Notes: generated by a model from the sequence alone, not told the origin. A stretch of 64,000 bases of DNA from Membranipora membranacea (GCA_914767715.1 OU612071.1:9967493-10031492); one strand, 5' to 3'; shown: positions 23,324 to 35,582, numbered from the stretch's first letter. A program made the numbers and translations.

Positions 23324-24004
23324 ATGCCGTATTATTTAAACAAACTCAGAGCACCTCAGAAAAAGCTGGGTTCATCAACTCAAGACATCAGAATCGAAAT
23401 CAAAGGTACTCTTGACAATATTCAAATCATACTGGCGTGCAATACTGCAACATACGAGGTTGTCAAAGCTAACTTCCAGTCCTCGTTAAAAGAGCAAGGA
23501 CTTTACACCTCTTTACAGACCAACCGGGATCAAACAAAAACAACTGTAGTCGCTGTAGTGGTCACAGTTAAAACCAAGAAGAAAGGAAAAAAATCTTTAT
23601 ACACTGCGAAGTTTTATAATACAACATCTACCATACTTGTCAACGGTATTAAGGACAAAGATATTTTCCTTGACCACTACACTAAACTTATCAACGACAT
23701 TCCTGAACATACTATAAATGCATTGAATGCCACCATTCAACAGAAATGTAAAGAATTCATTACATCCGAGCAAGGCATGAATGCGGCCGAAGTTCAACTA
23801 CCAAGTCTGGAAAACGGCTACACGTCCAATCAAAGCTCCAGCACATCAGTTGCCATGGAAAGCACCAGCTCTCACAATCATCAAAGAACATCAGGCAACA
23901 CATGTGAATCATGCAGCAATATCCAAAGCTTCATCAGCACTAAGCACCTTTTTGATGATATTTTAATGAAACTATGGTGGGAACTTAATGATACGTACCA
24001 TTGA
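23324..24004 (+). CDS. retroelement-like ORF, 226 aa, function unassigned
   Basis: The longest non-repetitive open frame in the left half, uninterrupted and intronless, from ATG 23324 to a stop at 24002-24004. It has a basic patch (KTKKKGKKSLY) followed by AKFYNTTSTILVNGIKD and a helical FLDHYTKLI...ALNATIQQKC region, then a Ser/Thr/His-rich tail with CESC. The lysine tract followed by a strand containing FYNTTxTIxVxG resembles a module I recall from retrotransposon-associated proteins of cnidarians and sponges. No reverse transcriptase follows within the next 2 kb. It could be a non-LTR ORF1-type protein, a domesticated copy or an intronless host gene. Confidence 0.4.
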   Translation: MPYYLNKLRAPQKKLGSSTQDIRIEIKGTLDNIQIILACNTATYEVVKANFQSSLKEQGLYTSLQTNRDQTKTTVVAVVVTVKTKKKGKKSLYTAKFYNTTSTILVNGIKDKDIFLDHYTKLINDIPEHTINALNATIQQKCKEFITSEQGMNAAEVQLPSLENGYTSNQSSSTSVAMESTSSHNHQRTSGNTCESCSNIQSFISTKHLFDDILMKLWWELNDTYH

Positions 24005-26600
24005 AAAACGACACACTCAGAGCATTGAAAACTGGTGTAATGCGATGGGAGGGTCAATACATGGTCACCATTACCCACTCAAAATTGTAAATGGAAGTGA
24101 AAAGATAGGCGGGGGCTACCACTGGACTAATTAATGCTAAGGTGCACAATATTTATATAGTTTCATTCTTTTGGTATATCTGCTTGTGAATTTTCACACT
24201 CCGACACTCCTCAAAAACTCGGACAACTTAATTTTATGGCCCTAAATTGCTCTTCAGGCTTACAGTGCCACTCACCAAACCCTCCAGCTGGGTTTACTCG
24301 GACACTTCAAGCCACCGGTGTGCTGCTATGCTACACAGGATAGTCAGGAATGGCAGGGTAACAATTTAAAGCTAGAACTCCCTCCTATATTGTTGTGATA
24401 AAATATGGTTTGCGATGAATTAATTGCACTTAAAATCAATTGAATGCTGACAACAAACTGATAAATAAAATTACTGAAAGTGTTTTAGTAAAATAATAAT
24501 AAGGAATAATTGATAACCTCTTTGAAGTACTGCTGTAGTGGTTGTAGTTGTTTGCGGCTGGACTTACTTGGTTTTGTGATTCCTTATCAGCCTGATTAGC
24601 CTCGAATTTTTGTTAATTCATGTTTGGACAACTCCAAATTCGACTCATAATAATCAAGTGTAGCCAACGTATCGTAAAATCGTAGTGTTAGAATCTGCAC
24701 AGTTTTGCCAAGCAGTGAATGTTTTACAAAACGTTTTTAAATTAGAGCCTAAGTTAGCAGAAAAATTTCGTTTTCCATTTAGCAAAATAACTTTGACTTC
24801 ACTGATTTTATCTGTTGATAGTTATTTTAACATTTTTCTGCTTAGATTGATGTATGAAATTGGTGATCCCAGATTTTGCGACGCTGATCTATTATTTCCA
24901 TCAAATTTTCAATAATATTATTCCTCAATTTTCTTTAATTCAGGATGTCAGGATCATATTTTCACCAAGGAATAGTTCTGTATTATACATGTTCAATACA
25001 TGTACCTTTCAATACATAAGCTCCTGTGAAACAACAAACTCCTAACGGCGTACTTTTTCAGCGACATGGCTATTTGCACTGCCAACCATATGAAAGTCTA
25101 CACTCACACTGGTTCTCTGTTCATATACGTCTCACATACACACAAATATTTTAAATTATGAATTTCTTCTGGCATGAAGTTGAATTTTAATTGAATAAAA
25201 GAAATATTATCCCCACTGCTGTTAAAGTAGAAGATAACACTGGCACCACTAAATATGTATCAAGATGCAATTAACCTTCACCAGTAGGCAACATACTCAA
25301 CAATAGAAATCCAAGGTATAAGCTTTGGATCTGCACCACAGGGTAGTCAGTAGCCCCTCCACCCCATGGCTGCAATAAACTGAATTAAGTTGAGGCTATT
25401 ATAATCCCAAAGAAAATGCTTAATTTTTGTTATATTGAAAGCAATAATATTGTTTTTGTAGATGATTTTGTAACTGAGATGACTGTTTATATATAAAGAT
25501 TGGCACAACAAAAGATAACTGCTTTGATTCTAGAAAAATACTATTTTAGACATCATTTTTTTCAATAATGTATTTATTTGGAGAGTACGGGTATTTGTGA
25601 TACTGAAACAAGATGGTGGATGAGAGTTTGTAATTGAAATAATTAAATTTTTCAAATCTAACTTTCATTTATAACATCCAAATTTAGTAGGAGTACATCA
25701 TTATGCATCAAATATCAAAATATAACTTTTGTGGTTGTTTGCCGCTTTAAGTGTTTTTTCAACTTTTCAGTTTTAAACAATCATGGTGACATAGTTGAAT
25801 AAATTATTAGGTTTTTGTACTCTAGCATCTATTTTTGATCTGTGCTCCAATATAGAGTTCAACCTATGGACAGACAAGTTTTATATGAGCACACATGTCA
25901 TCTGGGCAACACCCTGAATGGAATCCAGTTACCGTTTAGGGTGCTACGAGTAATTAATTCAAACTATTTTTAGGCTGAGAAAGGACTGCCTGAAGTGCCA
26001 AGTGCAAATTTTGATTTGATTTGCATAAAGTACACAGCTTTTCATTATCTATTCTGGTCCAGCAACCAGAGCAAGCGATGAATATTTGTATGGCATATTG
26101 CGAAAATGGAATATCACCCGGCACTTCTTCTTAAAACAGACTCAACAACAAAGAGCAGTTACTCCAATATGCAAGGGTTTAAGAATTCAGAATAATTCAA
26201 ATTAGATACGCTCTGCCAAAAAGTTAAAAGACAATAAGCGACTCAATATATTTTGTTTGTAATGAGAAGTTGACAACAACACGTGATAGTATGTTGCAAA
26301 TGAAAGTTCCTAAGCTCCTCCCCTACCACATAAACACCATGCTGCTAGCTTAATTTATTGCTTGTGTTTTAGCAGTTTCTTCCCACATATTATTTTCTGT
26401 TGCTAGTGATGTTGATTCACAGCAAAATATCTTTCACTCTCCCGAAACAAAATATGATGAGATTATCTGTGTCTCGATGCAATTATTACAGTTGAAGGTG
26501 TCACCATCTGTTGTCTCACACAACTTTTACATCGCACATTTTGGTTAGCGCCATTTGATGAGTTGCTTCTAACAAACTACTTAGTGTTTCCAATAGTTTG
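24005..26600. other. no gene seen
   Basis: AT-rich sequence. The open frames at 24685-25045 lack splice-site support and recognised motifs. Confidence 0.4.
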
Positions 26601-26631
26601 CAATTTGTTCAAAGTGACGCTCGGTTTCAGA

Positions 26632-26812
26632 ATGAGGCTCTTGTTCATAATGAGGCTCTTGTTCAGTTTCATTCTGTCTTACCTGTTGATGCTCTGCTTA
26701 GTTATGGCCGCTGAGTATGGTAAAGTTTTTTCAGTGAAGAAAGTTGTAACTTTCAGGGAGCGATTCGATTCTTGGGAGAAAAGCAACAATTCTATTACTG
26801 TGACACATGCTT
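26632..26812 (+). CDS. candidate first exon of a secreted protein
   Basis: ATG 26632 (or 26650) opens 60 codons to a consensus donor (CTT then GTAAGT), ending in phase 1. The start MRLLFIMRLLFSFILSYLLM is strongly hydrophobic, followed by LCLVMAAEYG, a typical signal peptide with a small-residue cleavage area, then a mature part FSVKKVVTFRERFDSWEK and an N-glycosylation site NNS. An 18-bp tandem duplication (ATGAGGCTCTTGTTC twice) lengthened the signal peptide. No family recognised; downstream exons not found. Confidence 0.45.
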
Positions 26813-26999
26813 GTAAGTTCTTGTTGTACGAACATGCTTTTCACTCCGAAAATTAGTCTTTTCCATTATCTGTTTCTATTATACTGGAAATCATTCAACA
26901 GTATGAGTTTAATAGCCAGAGTGGTCTCTCACAGTGAAATAAAAGTGTGGCTAAGCATGAAAACAAATTCACAGGAACCTGTGACTGTAATAATAGTAT

Positions 27000-27718
27000 G
27001 TTAGGAAATAGCGAACGGTTACGTCCAGTATACTGTTGTGATATTAAATATCGGACATTGTTAAAAATTCTTAAAATCAGGTTTCTGTGAAAGCGAAAAA
27101 AAGTTACCGTTAACTGCTTTCTCGTTGCAAATCTTCCCCATGTAAAAATAAACCTAGTGAATACTCAATGAAATGACACTAGATGGTAGTTGAAGACATT
27201 TTATCTATAATTATTATTGTGGTGGATTACAGTATTCCGTTTCCCCTGTGGACTAAACAGCAACATAAACTTTCTTCAAACGGCACTGAATTTAATTCTA
27301 CTTGTTGTTGATTTACTATCGTATCTTCCAAAGGACTGAGTGAAACAGATAAGATTTGTGCTCCTTACTTTGGATAGAGACTGAAAACTTACACAACACA
27401 CTGACTAATAAATAACCTTACACAGTTGCGTGATCTGTCTTTGGTACCATATTTGAGTTATACAAATCTTATGAATAAATGCATCTGCGATTCATTGTAA
27501 CTGATGTTTTATTACGGTAAAAACTGTATGTGTGCTACTAGTACTGTGAACAATAATAGGGGTAGAATAAAATACACAAAGAAATATGATTTTTCTGCTT
27601 GCAAAATAAGAAGCATGATAGCAAGACTGATATTGGCAATGACAATAGGACACAGTCATGACACACTTACATGTGACATATGTCATCGTGGCATGCGCTA
27701 TTTACACTGTCCCACTGA
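27000..27718. other. no gene seen
   Basis: No supported exon or repeat. Confidence 0.35.
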
Positions 27719-28200
27719 CCATGACTCAATGGCAATGGCGATGGAGGCAGCGGTGAAAATGGCAATTGAAGTTACAACGCCATGGCAAAGAGATCAACAA
27801 CTGCGATTGAGGTGCTGATGGCGGGGGCATTGACAGTAGCCATTAAGTTGACAATAGTGGTGAAAATGGCAGACGCAGTTGAGGTGACAATGCAAATTGA
27901 CTATAGCAATGGTGTTAACGGTGGCGATGGCAAGGTCATGTCAATGGGGATAGGCAATTTCTGTTGTGATGATGATGGTGTAGATGGCGTTGGAGCTAAC
28001 AATGGCGATATCGATGGCGATGGAGCTGACAGTGGCGCTGACCTCACGGTGGCGATCAAGGTGACAATGGCAGTGTCAATCAAAATTAATGTGGTGGAAA
28101 GAAGGAACTGTGATGATTGTGGTGGCACTGATGATGACAATGTCGAAGACAATGACTATGAAGATGACAACAGTGACAGTAATGGCAATATGACACCAAT
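27719..28200 (+). repeat. cryptically simple GGCRATG-type low-complexity tract
   Basis: Words such as GGCAATGG, GGCGATGG and GACAATG recur irregularly for about 480 bp. The long open frame here (163 codons, Asp/Gly/Asn-rich with DGD repeats) follows from this composition. I see no splice sites or domain supporting a gene, though an acidic repeat protein cannot be excluded. Confidence 0.6.
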
Positions 28201-28636
28201 AAAACTGCACCTGAGCCTTAGCAAGTTGAATTTTAGCCTTAACAATAATAAACCTGGACAGAAAATTGTATAAATATACAGACTTTCTCGCCAGTGTCAA
28301 CTCAATCCAACGCTGTCGGATAGAAACAAGAATGCGGATTTCTTGTATCCAAAACCATTGTAGAGGATTTCTAGGGGTGTTTACCCTAAGGCTGTGAGAC
28401 CCACCCAAAGTTTCCACGCACCTTATATATCTTACTGAACACATCGACTCTCTAATAACACGAGTATGATGACTCTATTTTCAACTGCAATGAATACGAG
28501 TGCGCCAACTCTCCTATTGGGAATAACATCGACCTGACTTTGGGGAGGGAGATATGGGTGAAAGGGAATTGTCTTGTTTATCCTGCTAGACATATTGGGG
28601 AGGGGGGAGGGATATGGACAATACGATTATTACTAA

Positions 28637-28815
28637 GGGGGAAGCAATGGGCCAGGGGAAAATGGTTGGACAATACAATTATAACTTTATTTGTCGGGCA
28701 AGGAAGCAAATGGGCCAGGGGAAGAGGTTTGGGAAAATATAATCATTACTTATTCGTCCGGCGAGACGAAAGGAAGCAAATTGGCCAGGGGAAGAGGTTT
28801 GGACAATATAATTAA
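28637..28815 (+). repeat. minisatellite, about three imperfect units
   Basis: The units share AAGCAAATGGGCCAGGGGAA, then GGTTTGGACAATATAATTA, spaced by about 65-80 bp. The open frame over it (28540-28815) is a by-product. Confidence 0.7.
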
Positions 28816-29092
28816 TGGGAGGGAAGGGGTATTGATAAAATAAATAACTAAATGGGGGAAGGGAATGGCTTTGAGTTATACAACTAGCTGGGAGGAATTG
28901 GACTGGGAATCAGGTCAATCGATGGATACAGTGAAGCAAAGGGGGGTTATCACTAGGCCTCTACCTACTACCCATGGGAGACTACAGTTCAACAACAGAG
29001 CACAAGGAAATTCAATATCAAGGCAGGGAGGTCTGCCAACAGGTGATTCAAAACACTTATTTTACTTCAGTTGGTTAAGTTGTATTCTATGA

Positions 29093-29487
29093 GCTTTTAT
29101 TTGGTTGCTGACTGGAAGAGTTTTACAGATGTGTCTAGTTTGATTGCCAAAAGATAACTGTGCCGAATCTACTATTGCTCAGTTATTAAAAGTATAAGGG
29201 AAACATGCTACTAGCTGTGGAAAATTACCAAATAATGTCATGGAATATAACCAGAATTTAAGAATGAATAGTTGCCATGGGAACAATACTGATAGACCTG
29301 AAGATAAAAAAAATAGGTGTCGATAAAATTAAAAAAGTTACTAATGATTGCTGATATTATGTGTGTGGAGGTAGGAAAAGGTAGTTATGACAACAAGTAA
29401 ATAATGGATGATTTTTAAAAATTGTGAGTATTTATTGTTTATCATAATTCAGCTGCTGTTGTAGTAGGTTGATCCACTACACCATAA
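29093..29487. other. no gene seen; left flank of the P-like complex
   Basis: AT-rich sequence up to the first terminal repeat at 29496. Confidence 0.4.
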
Positions 29488-29546
29488 CATGAACGCATAG
29501 ATTTATAAAACAGTATAGATAGGACATTGCGCTTCAGTAACTTTGC

Positions 29547-29593
29547 ATTATGTCCATAGATTTAAAAACAGTTTTTAAATCTATGATTATGTC
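29547..29593. mobile_element. P-type excision footprint flanked by perfect 8-bp duplications
   Basis: ATTATGTC (29547-29554) and ATTATGTC (29586-29593) flank a 31-nt palindrome (29555-29585): CATAGATTTAAAAAC, one A, and its reverse complement. Those are the outermost 15-17 nt of the terminal repeats of this same family, joined head to head. Drosophila P transposase cuts 17 nt inside its ends, and end joining leaves exactly this structure. It lies inside the outer element's terminal region. Confidence 0.8.
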
Positions 29594-29729
29594 CCAACCA
29601 TAGATTTAAAAAACAGTATAGATAGGTCATTGTGTGCTCCTGTCTATCCAATAATATGATCCCTACTTTAGCCTCAGATCTGGGAATTTTATCACTCTAG
29701 ACCATAAGGCTGGGTGTCACATGACTGTT

Positions 29730-29795
29730 AGTAAAACGACCTTCCAGCCAATCATGTTCTTACAACATTGTGATTGGCTCAGAAGTCGTTTTACT
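29730..29795. promoter_or_regulatory. subterminal inverted repeat with CCAAT words, inner element
   Basis: AGTAAAACGACCTTCCAGCC (from 29730) is matched by its near reverse complement ending at 29795. Each arm contains a CCAAT/ATTGG word about 160-220 bp before the transposase ATG. It may be the promoter, the transposase-binding region, or both. The same structure recurs in the outer copy near 44514-44585. Confidence 0.45.
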
Positions 29796-29952
29796 CAGTG
29801 TGGCCTTCTTTCATTGGATACTTTCCGATGAGGTTAACATCATTAAAGGTAAAGTTGAGTAAAGTGTTAGTCATGTTTTATTAATTGTTGCACTACTACT
29901 TTTCTTCCCAACTTCTTTATACATCATACTTTCCAATCATACTAAACAAGAG

Positions 29953-32900
29953 ATGCCTTCACTTTGTGTAAAATGTAAACAGGGTCCCAATGATGAGAGA
30001 AGACTTCACAGGTGAGTTGCAACAGCTGAAGTTCTACTCTACTTATTACTTTCTACTACTTTCTTCTTGACTGATTGACTACTATTTATGTCTACTCTAT
30101 GTGAATTAAGTTCTCAAAGAGAAAAACAAATCATCTGCTATTAGAGATGAATGAAGTTAAGAACAATTACACCCAGGTGAGGTCAAGCTATTAGGTTATT
30201 TGATTTGATCTGTAAGTGGGGACTGTCAATATATATATAATAGATTGAATAAATATGAAGTCATCATCATTTGTCTGTCTGACTCTACTAGTAAACTAAC
30301 TAATTAGGATTGAGATGCAGTTACTCCTGTCCATGCAAACAGTAATGACTTCTAGTTTGCTCTCTCATGATATGAAGTTTATAATAGTTTGTTTATTTCC
30401 AAGTTTTCCTAAAGATATGGACGCCCAAGTCCAGTGGTGTAAAAACATGGGCATAGGGAAAGAAAATCTTCCACTGAGAGCTGTGCTATGCTCAGACCAC
30501 TTCACGCCTGACTGTTTCACGAAAACGGGCAAGTTCCACCGTGGTAAGCGTGTCTTACCGACATTAACAACCGCTGGTAAACGTCGCTGTGGTGCAGTTC
30601 TTCAGCCTAAGACCCAGACACCGAGAAAGCTGCCAATCTCAAGAAACCTGAAATTTGTAAGTAGCCAACTACAATTTGTCAAAGTATGCAGTGTATAAAC
30701 TACATGTATAACTCACTCTAAATGCCTTCTTGAAGATCATCATACTTACTCCCAATATATTGTCCTTTGAAATTCGGCTGTTGCATCGTGCTTGCTTACC
30801 TCAAGTCAGTAGCCTATTCTGCTCTAATAAACTCATTTTTTCTACTTGTCATCAGCAAGCTCCTTTGATACCTCATCATTCATTACCAAACCAAACCATT
30901 ACATCATCACACAATCTGAACAGGGTGAGCCAAATAGTTATGTTCTAGAAGTCTTTTTGGTAGTTGTATCGTCCCTTTTTTTGAGGACATACATCTTATC
31001 AGAAACATTTCTAGACACTTCAGTTTACTTTCATATATTTGTTAAGGTTCCTATTTCATCATTGTATTCATTGTCATAACTTGTTTGTCAGGTACTGTGT
31101 CAAGATAATCTAAATTGAATGGCGTCTCAACATTATCTACATTAGCTAAAATCAGAGAAAACCTCACTTCAGAGGAAGCTCAGGAATGCTAGAGGGTCTA
31201 TCAGGAGGGCCAAACAGACAATTAAAGGTTTAAGGGCAAAGACAAAAGTTGCCAGCAGAGAACTTAGAAGGACCAGAAAGACACTGGCGAGCATGAATGT
31301 GACTGGTGAGGCCATTTACTTCAATGTGTGCTGTTGTCTGTAAATAACTGGTCAATTTAGCTGATATCATCTTATAATTACTTGTAGCGGTGATGCATAG
31401 CATGGTTTGTGTAAGAAATCCAACTAATACCTAGCTGCTGTTCAATCAAGTTGACTTCAACTTAGTCACTGAAGGCCGATTCACTAACGCAAAAAAATCA
31501 ACTTGCATGTGTATGGAAATTTTTTAAAGAGTGATGTGTCATTTACAAATTACTTTTCTGATTCAGCTTTGCAAAGAGCGCTCATCAGAAATAGGAAGCA
31601 AGGCAGATTCGCGGAAGATGTGAGAGGATTTGCCCAACGTGTCCATTTCTATTCGTCAATGGCATACAAGGTTGTACGGGAGGTATTCAGTCTGCCTGCC
31701 CCACGAACGCTGAGAAGATGGAGTGCTGGGATTGATGCATCGCCTGGATGGACAGACCTTTCTTTTTTCTCACTGAAGCAGTATGTATCTACTCTCAAGA
31801 GGCCACTTCTGGTGACACTGATGCTGGACGGCATGTCTATCAAAAAACATGCATCATATGATAAGCTAAACGACAAATTTGTTGGGTGAGAATACGCTTC
31901 AAAAGTTTGTTCTTCATTGTTCAACTTAAATTCCATTAGTCCAAACTTAGGTTAAACTGAAGGTTAAAAGTTTGTGCTCATTTGTTTTTAGAGCAAGTCA
32001 TGACGGTAAAGGCCTTGCCAAGGATGCTCTCGTGTTCATGGCTGTTGGCATAAATGCACACCTCAAAATTCCGCTAGGTTATTTCTTGGTTAAGGGCATC
32101 TCCGCTGCTCAACAAGCTGATTATATCAAAGAGTGCCTTCATTTAATTCATGGGACTGGGGCTAAAGTTGTGGCATTCACCTGTGATGGTCCACCAGTCA
32201 ATATCAATACTCTCAAACACCTTGGAGCCAGCATCACTTATCCTGAGATGAAATCCACCTTCACAAACCCTGCTGACAACACTGAGATTTGTGTGATACT
32301 AGATGCATGCCACATGCTAAAACTACACAGGAATGCGTGGGGGAAACTCCAGCTCATGTACAATGACAGCGATGAGGTAACATATCCACATAACATTTAG
32401 ATCTTTAGATTGTTTCATGTATGTGTGTGTTTGTATTGATCTCATTACTGACGATCACTATGACTACTATCAATATGGATGATAAAATTGCCGAATTATC
32501 CTTATCCTTATAATGTTGTTTACTCAGATTCGTCATAGCGTTACACAAATTAAATACATTGTTACTGCCTGCCCTCAAGTTGGTTAAGAAATTGGGCTAT
32601 GAAGAGCTAAATGCGTCCTTATGTTCTAAGTCAGCTGTGAGTTATTATTGATTTGTATTTCCTAGCAAATCCGGTGGGATCTGTTAAAGATGCTGGTAGC
32701 TGTTCAGGATAAGGAGGGTATACGTGCCGGAAATCGCCTGACAAAAAATCATATCGAATACAAAAACAACAAAATGAAGGTCAAGATTGCCGCACAGACG
32801 CTCTCTCGGAGTACAGCTATGGGGATAAAACTATGCCATGAGTTGAAAATTGATGGCTTCGAAGAAGTAGAGGGGACCTGTAAATACATCTTACAGATGG

Positions 32901-34775
32901 ATAGGTATTAAGACTCAATTTAATTATACAGTTGTTGGGCTTCGTAAAGGATGGAATTTAGAATATTTCATGAGCTGTTACAAAAATTGATGATGGGCTA
33001 TGTGCCGAATGATCAGTGATGAAAAATCCAACTGTAGATATATTCCACTGGAGTCCTGAGGCTGGTTTCAGTTAGGATTCAGCTAAATGTCTGCTAAATT
33101 GTATGTAGCAGATATTAAGCTTTAGCTGGATTTTAGCAGCTGTGAAAGGCCAGCTAAGTCTCTATTTGAACCAGCCCCTCATGTTTCCAGGATAATCATC
33201 TTATCTTTTTATCTTCTATTCCAGATTGTTTGATATGCTGAACAGTAGACATACGAAAGCCTCAGGTTGGAAGGCCCCTCTGACTAGAAGAAATAAATCT
33301 AGAGTGCTACAGGAGTTAGACGATATCGAGTGCTCTCTCACCAAACTCTACATGGCCTGGCTCAGAAAAAAAACTGATGGTTGAATCCCAACGTAAGACT
33401 GGATTCTTGGGGATGCTATGTAATATAGCTTCGATGAGACGGCTAGCAGGGTTGCTTGATGGAGACCAGGCACAGCTACAGTAAGTCTTAATTTTACACA
33501 CCCTGTAGACATAGACCTTTCAATGTGTAGCTTAAGGATTATGATAATTTGTCTATCAGACTCTAGCTCAAGCTTGAAGGTAAGAAATATATCATCCTCT
33601 GCCTGTATATGAAGGGAGGAGTAAATATTTGTGTGCATTCTGTTACAGATACATACTGACATATAAGTTTAGCCAGGATCATCTGGAGCTGTTTTTCAAC
33701 AGCATTAGGCAATTCCATGGCTTCTCGAACAACCCAACTGTCTCACAGTTCCATTCAGCATACAAATACCTGCCGATAAAAAACAGCATTACACAAACTG
33801 AAACTGGAAACACCCTTCCTCTCGACAAAACTCGTGTAAGTTTCATCATAATACCTGTAAGAGAGTTATATTGACCATCTTAGCGCAGTTAACAAACATT
33901 TGGTTAAGGGGCCTTCATACATACACTTCTCAACTACATATGACAGTATTAATCAAAGTTAGGTTTACACTAAATAATACCAACATAAAAATGAGGTAAT
34001 ACGGTGAGATGTTGCTAGTTTGAACCTGCTGTGTGAGTTGGATCTGAGTTGCCTTTCCATGTTCCATGGTTGGACAACTTTTGGTTTACAATTTGCAAAA
34101 AAAAGGTTAGATTGGAGAAGGTGATACTGATAATATTTTAGTTAATTCTCTTTCTTTTGATCTCTTTAGCTTCTTACCAATGAACAGGCTGTAGAGGAGG
34201 CTATGTTCCTGGAAGACCACGGATACTATAAGATCAATGATGAACACCTATCTCTCTTCACCCAAAACAGTGTGGCCTATGTGGCTGGATTTGTTATCAA
34301 ATCGCTAAGGCGACTGTCAAGAACATGTAAGCAGTGTGTCCAATGCCTTATAGAGAGCGATGCGGACAGCATAGGTGAAGGTATTACAAGTCTACTCCAT
34401 ATGAAAGACTGTGGTGGCTTAATCAAGCCAAGTAACTCGTGTTATAAGATATGTATGGCTGCTGAGAAAGCTCACAAAATGTTTGTGAGAGAGTTTGGGG
34501 ACAGCCTAAATGTACCAGCACCACGGTTTATGCTGATGACCACAGTCATGGACTCCCTCTTACCTAAATCCAAAACCCTCTTCCCAACCATCCAACCACA
34601 CTTAATGGAATCCGAGTTTAGTGTCGACAACCACTTTGTGTCCTTAGTAAAAGACGTCGCCAATACCTACATCTCATTAAAACTACACCTCCAGACTGCA
34701 ACCCTAACTAGAAAATCAATAACAAACCCAATACGTCATAAATACACTAAACTCATCCAGTTCAAAAACCAATAG
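29953..34775 (+). pseudogene. THAP-domain P-element transposase, inner copy (defective)
   Basis: Likely exons: 29953-30011, 30404-30656, 30856-30924, about 31157-31305, 31530-31885, 31992-32376, 32666-32904, 33225-33480, 33649-33835 and 34170-34775. The first two make a C2CH THAP zinc finger (MPSLCVKCK, VQWCKN, LCSDHF, RVLPTL). A basic coiled coil (RKLRNARGSIRRAKQTI) follows. The catalytic part has LMLDGMSIKK (first Asp), FTCDGPPVNINTLKHLGAS (second Asp), VILDACHMLKL, the LTKNHIEYKNNKMKVKIAAQ block and FSQDHLELFF (probable Glu), and the C-terminal YVAGFVIKSL region. An eight-A run at about 33366-33373 shifts the frame in exon 33225-33480, and about 1.8 kb of linker sequence present in the outer copy is missing here (junction near 31156). 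It therefore cannot encode a complete transposase as it stands. Confidence 0.85.
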
Positions 34776-35582
34776 CCCTGTAATACTACCACCTCAATCC
34801 ATACTGTGGTCAGCAGCATAACTTTGGTGCTGGTACCTCCGCTGTCATGCCATCTCTACATACAATGTATCAATTCAGCACTATATATAATTTATATTTT
34901 TAATGTTACAGTATCTGTTGTCCTACTCTACTCCTAAAAGATATCTCAGTGCTACTCACTAGTCTCAACTTTCATCCGTATTTTTCCATCATAACAATAA
35001 TTTTAAGTTTAGGAGTAATTGTAGGTACTTGCTACTGTTAATATGCAGTCAAGATAATATTTCTCAATGGTGTTCACTACTTTCAACTGGCACTTTCCAT
35101 TATTATGATAAGTCTAATATCAACGGTAATTCTATTTTATATATTACTGCTCATTTGAAGTAATGATATCTTTCTCAGTGCTGATTCCTTTTCTCAACTG
35201 GCACTTTTTTCCCCATATTTACAATAATTTTTGATGGTTACTGTTGGTATGTAATTGTCAATCATTGAAGGGCGTTGTCATATATTGTATGCTACTCCTT
35301 GTTAAGACAAGTAATTTATTCTCTGTCCTATTTTTAATAGTGCACTGGCTACAGAATAAAACCAAAGTATTTAGCATAATTTGATTTTTCAGAAGATTGA
35401 TTCATTGGGTGACTTAAATAAATATGATACAAGTACATTTGTCTACAAAAATCTGTATCCAACAAGGTGCACTGAAGACTAGCTTTAAGTGAAAACGAAC
35501 ATGAAGGTCACTGATTCACCCTTATCACCGCACATCCTGTATCCCAAACGTAAAAAATCCTAAAAATATTAAAAATTTGAAA

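Noticed and set aside
27782-28273. 163-codon Asp/Gly-rich ORF
   Set aside because: Composition follows from the low-complexity GGCAATGG-type tract; no independent coding evidence.
28540-28815. 91-codon ORF
   Set aside because: Spans a minisatellite; repeated GQGKRFGQYN-type words come from the DNA repeat.
29496-29590. CRISPR-like or phage-type repeat array
   Set aside because: The repeated CATAGATTTA words are transposon terminal repeats with target duplications, in eukaryotic intron-bearing DNA.
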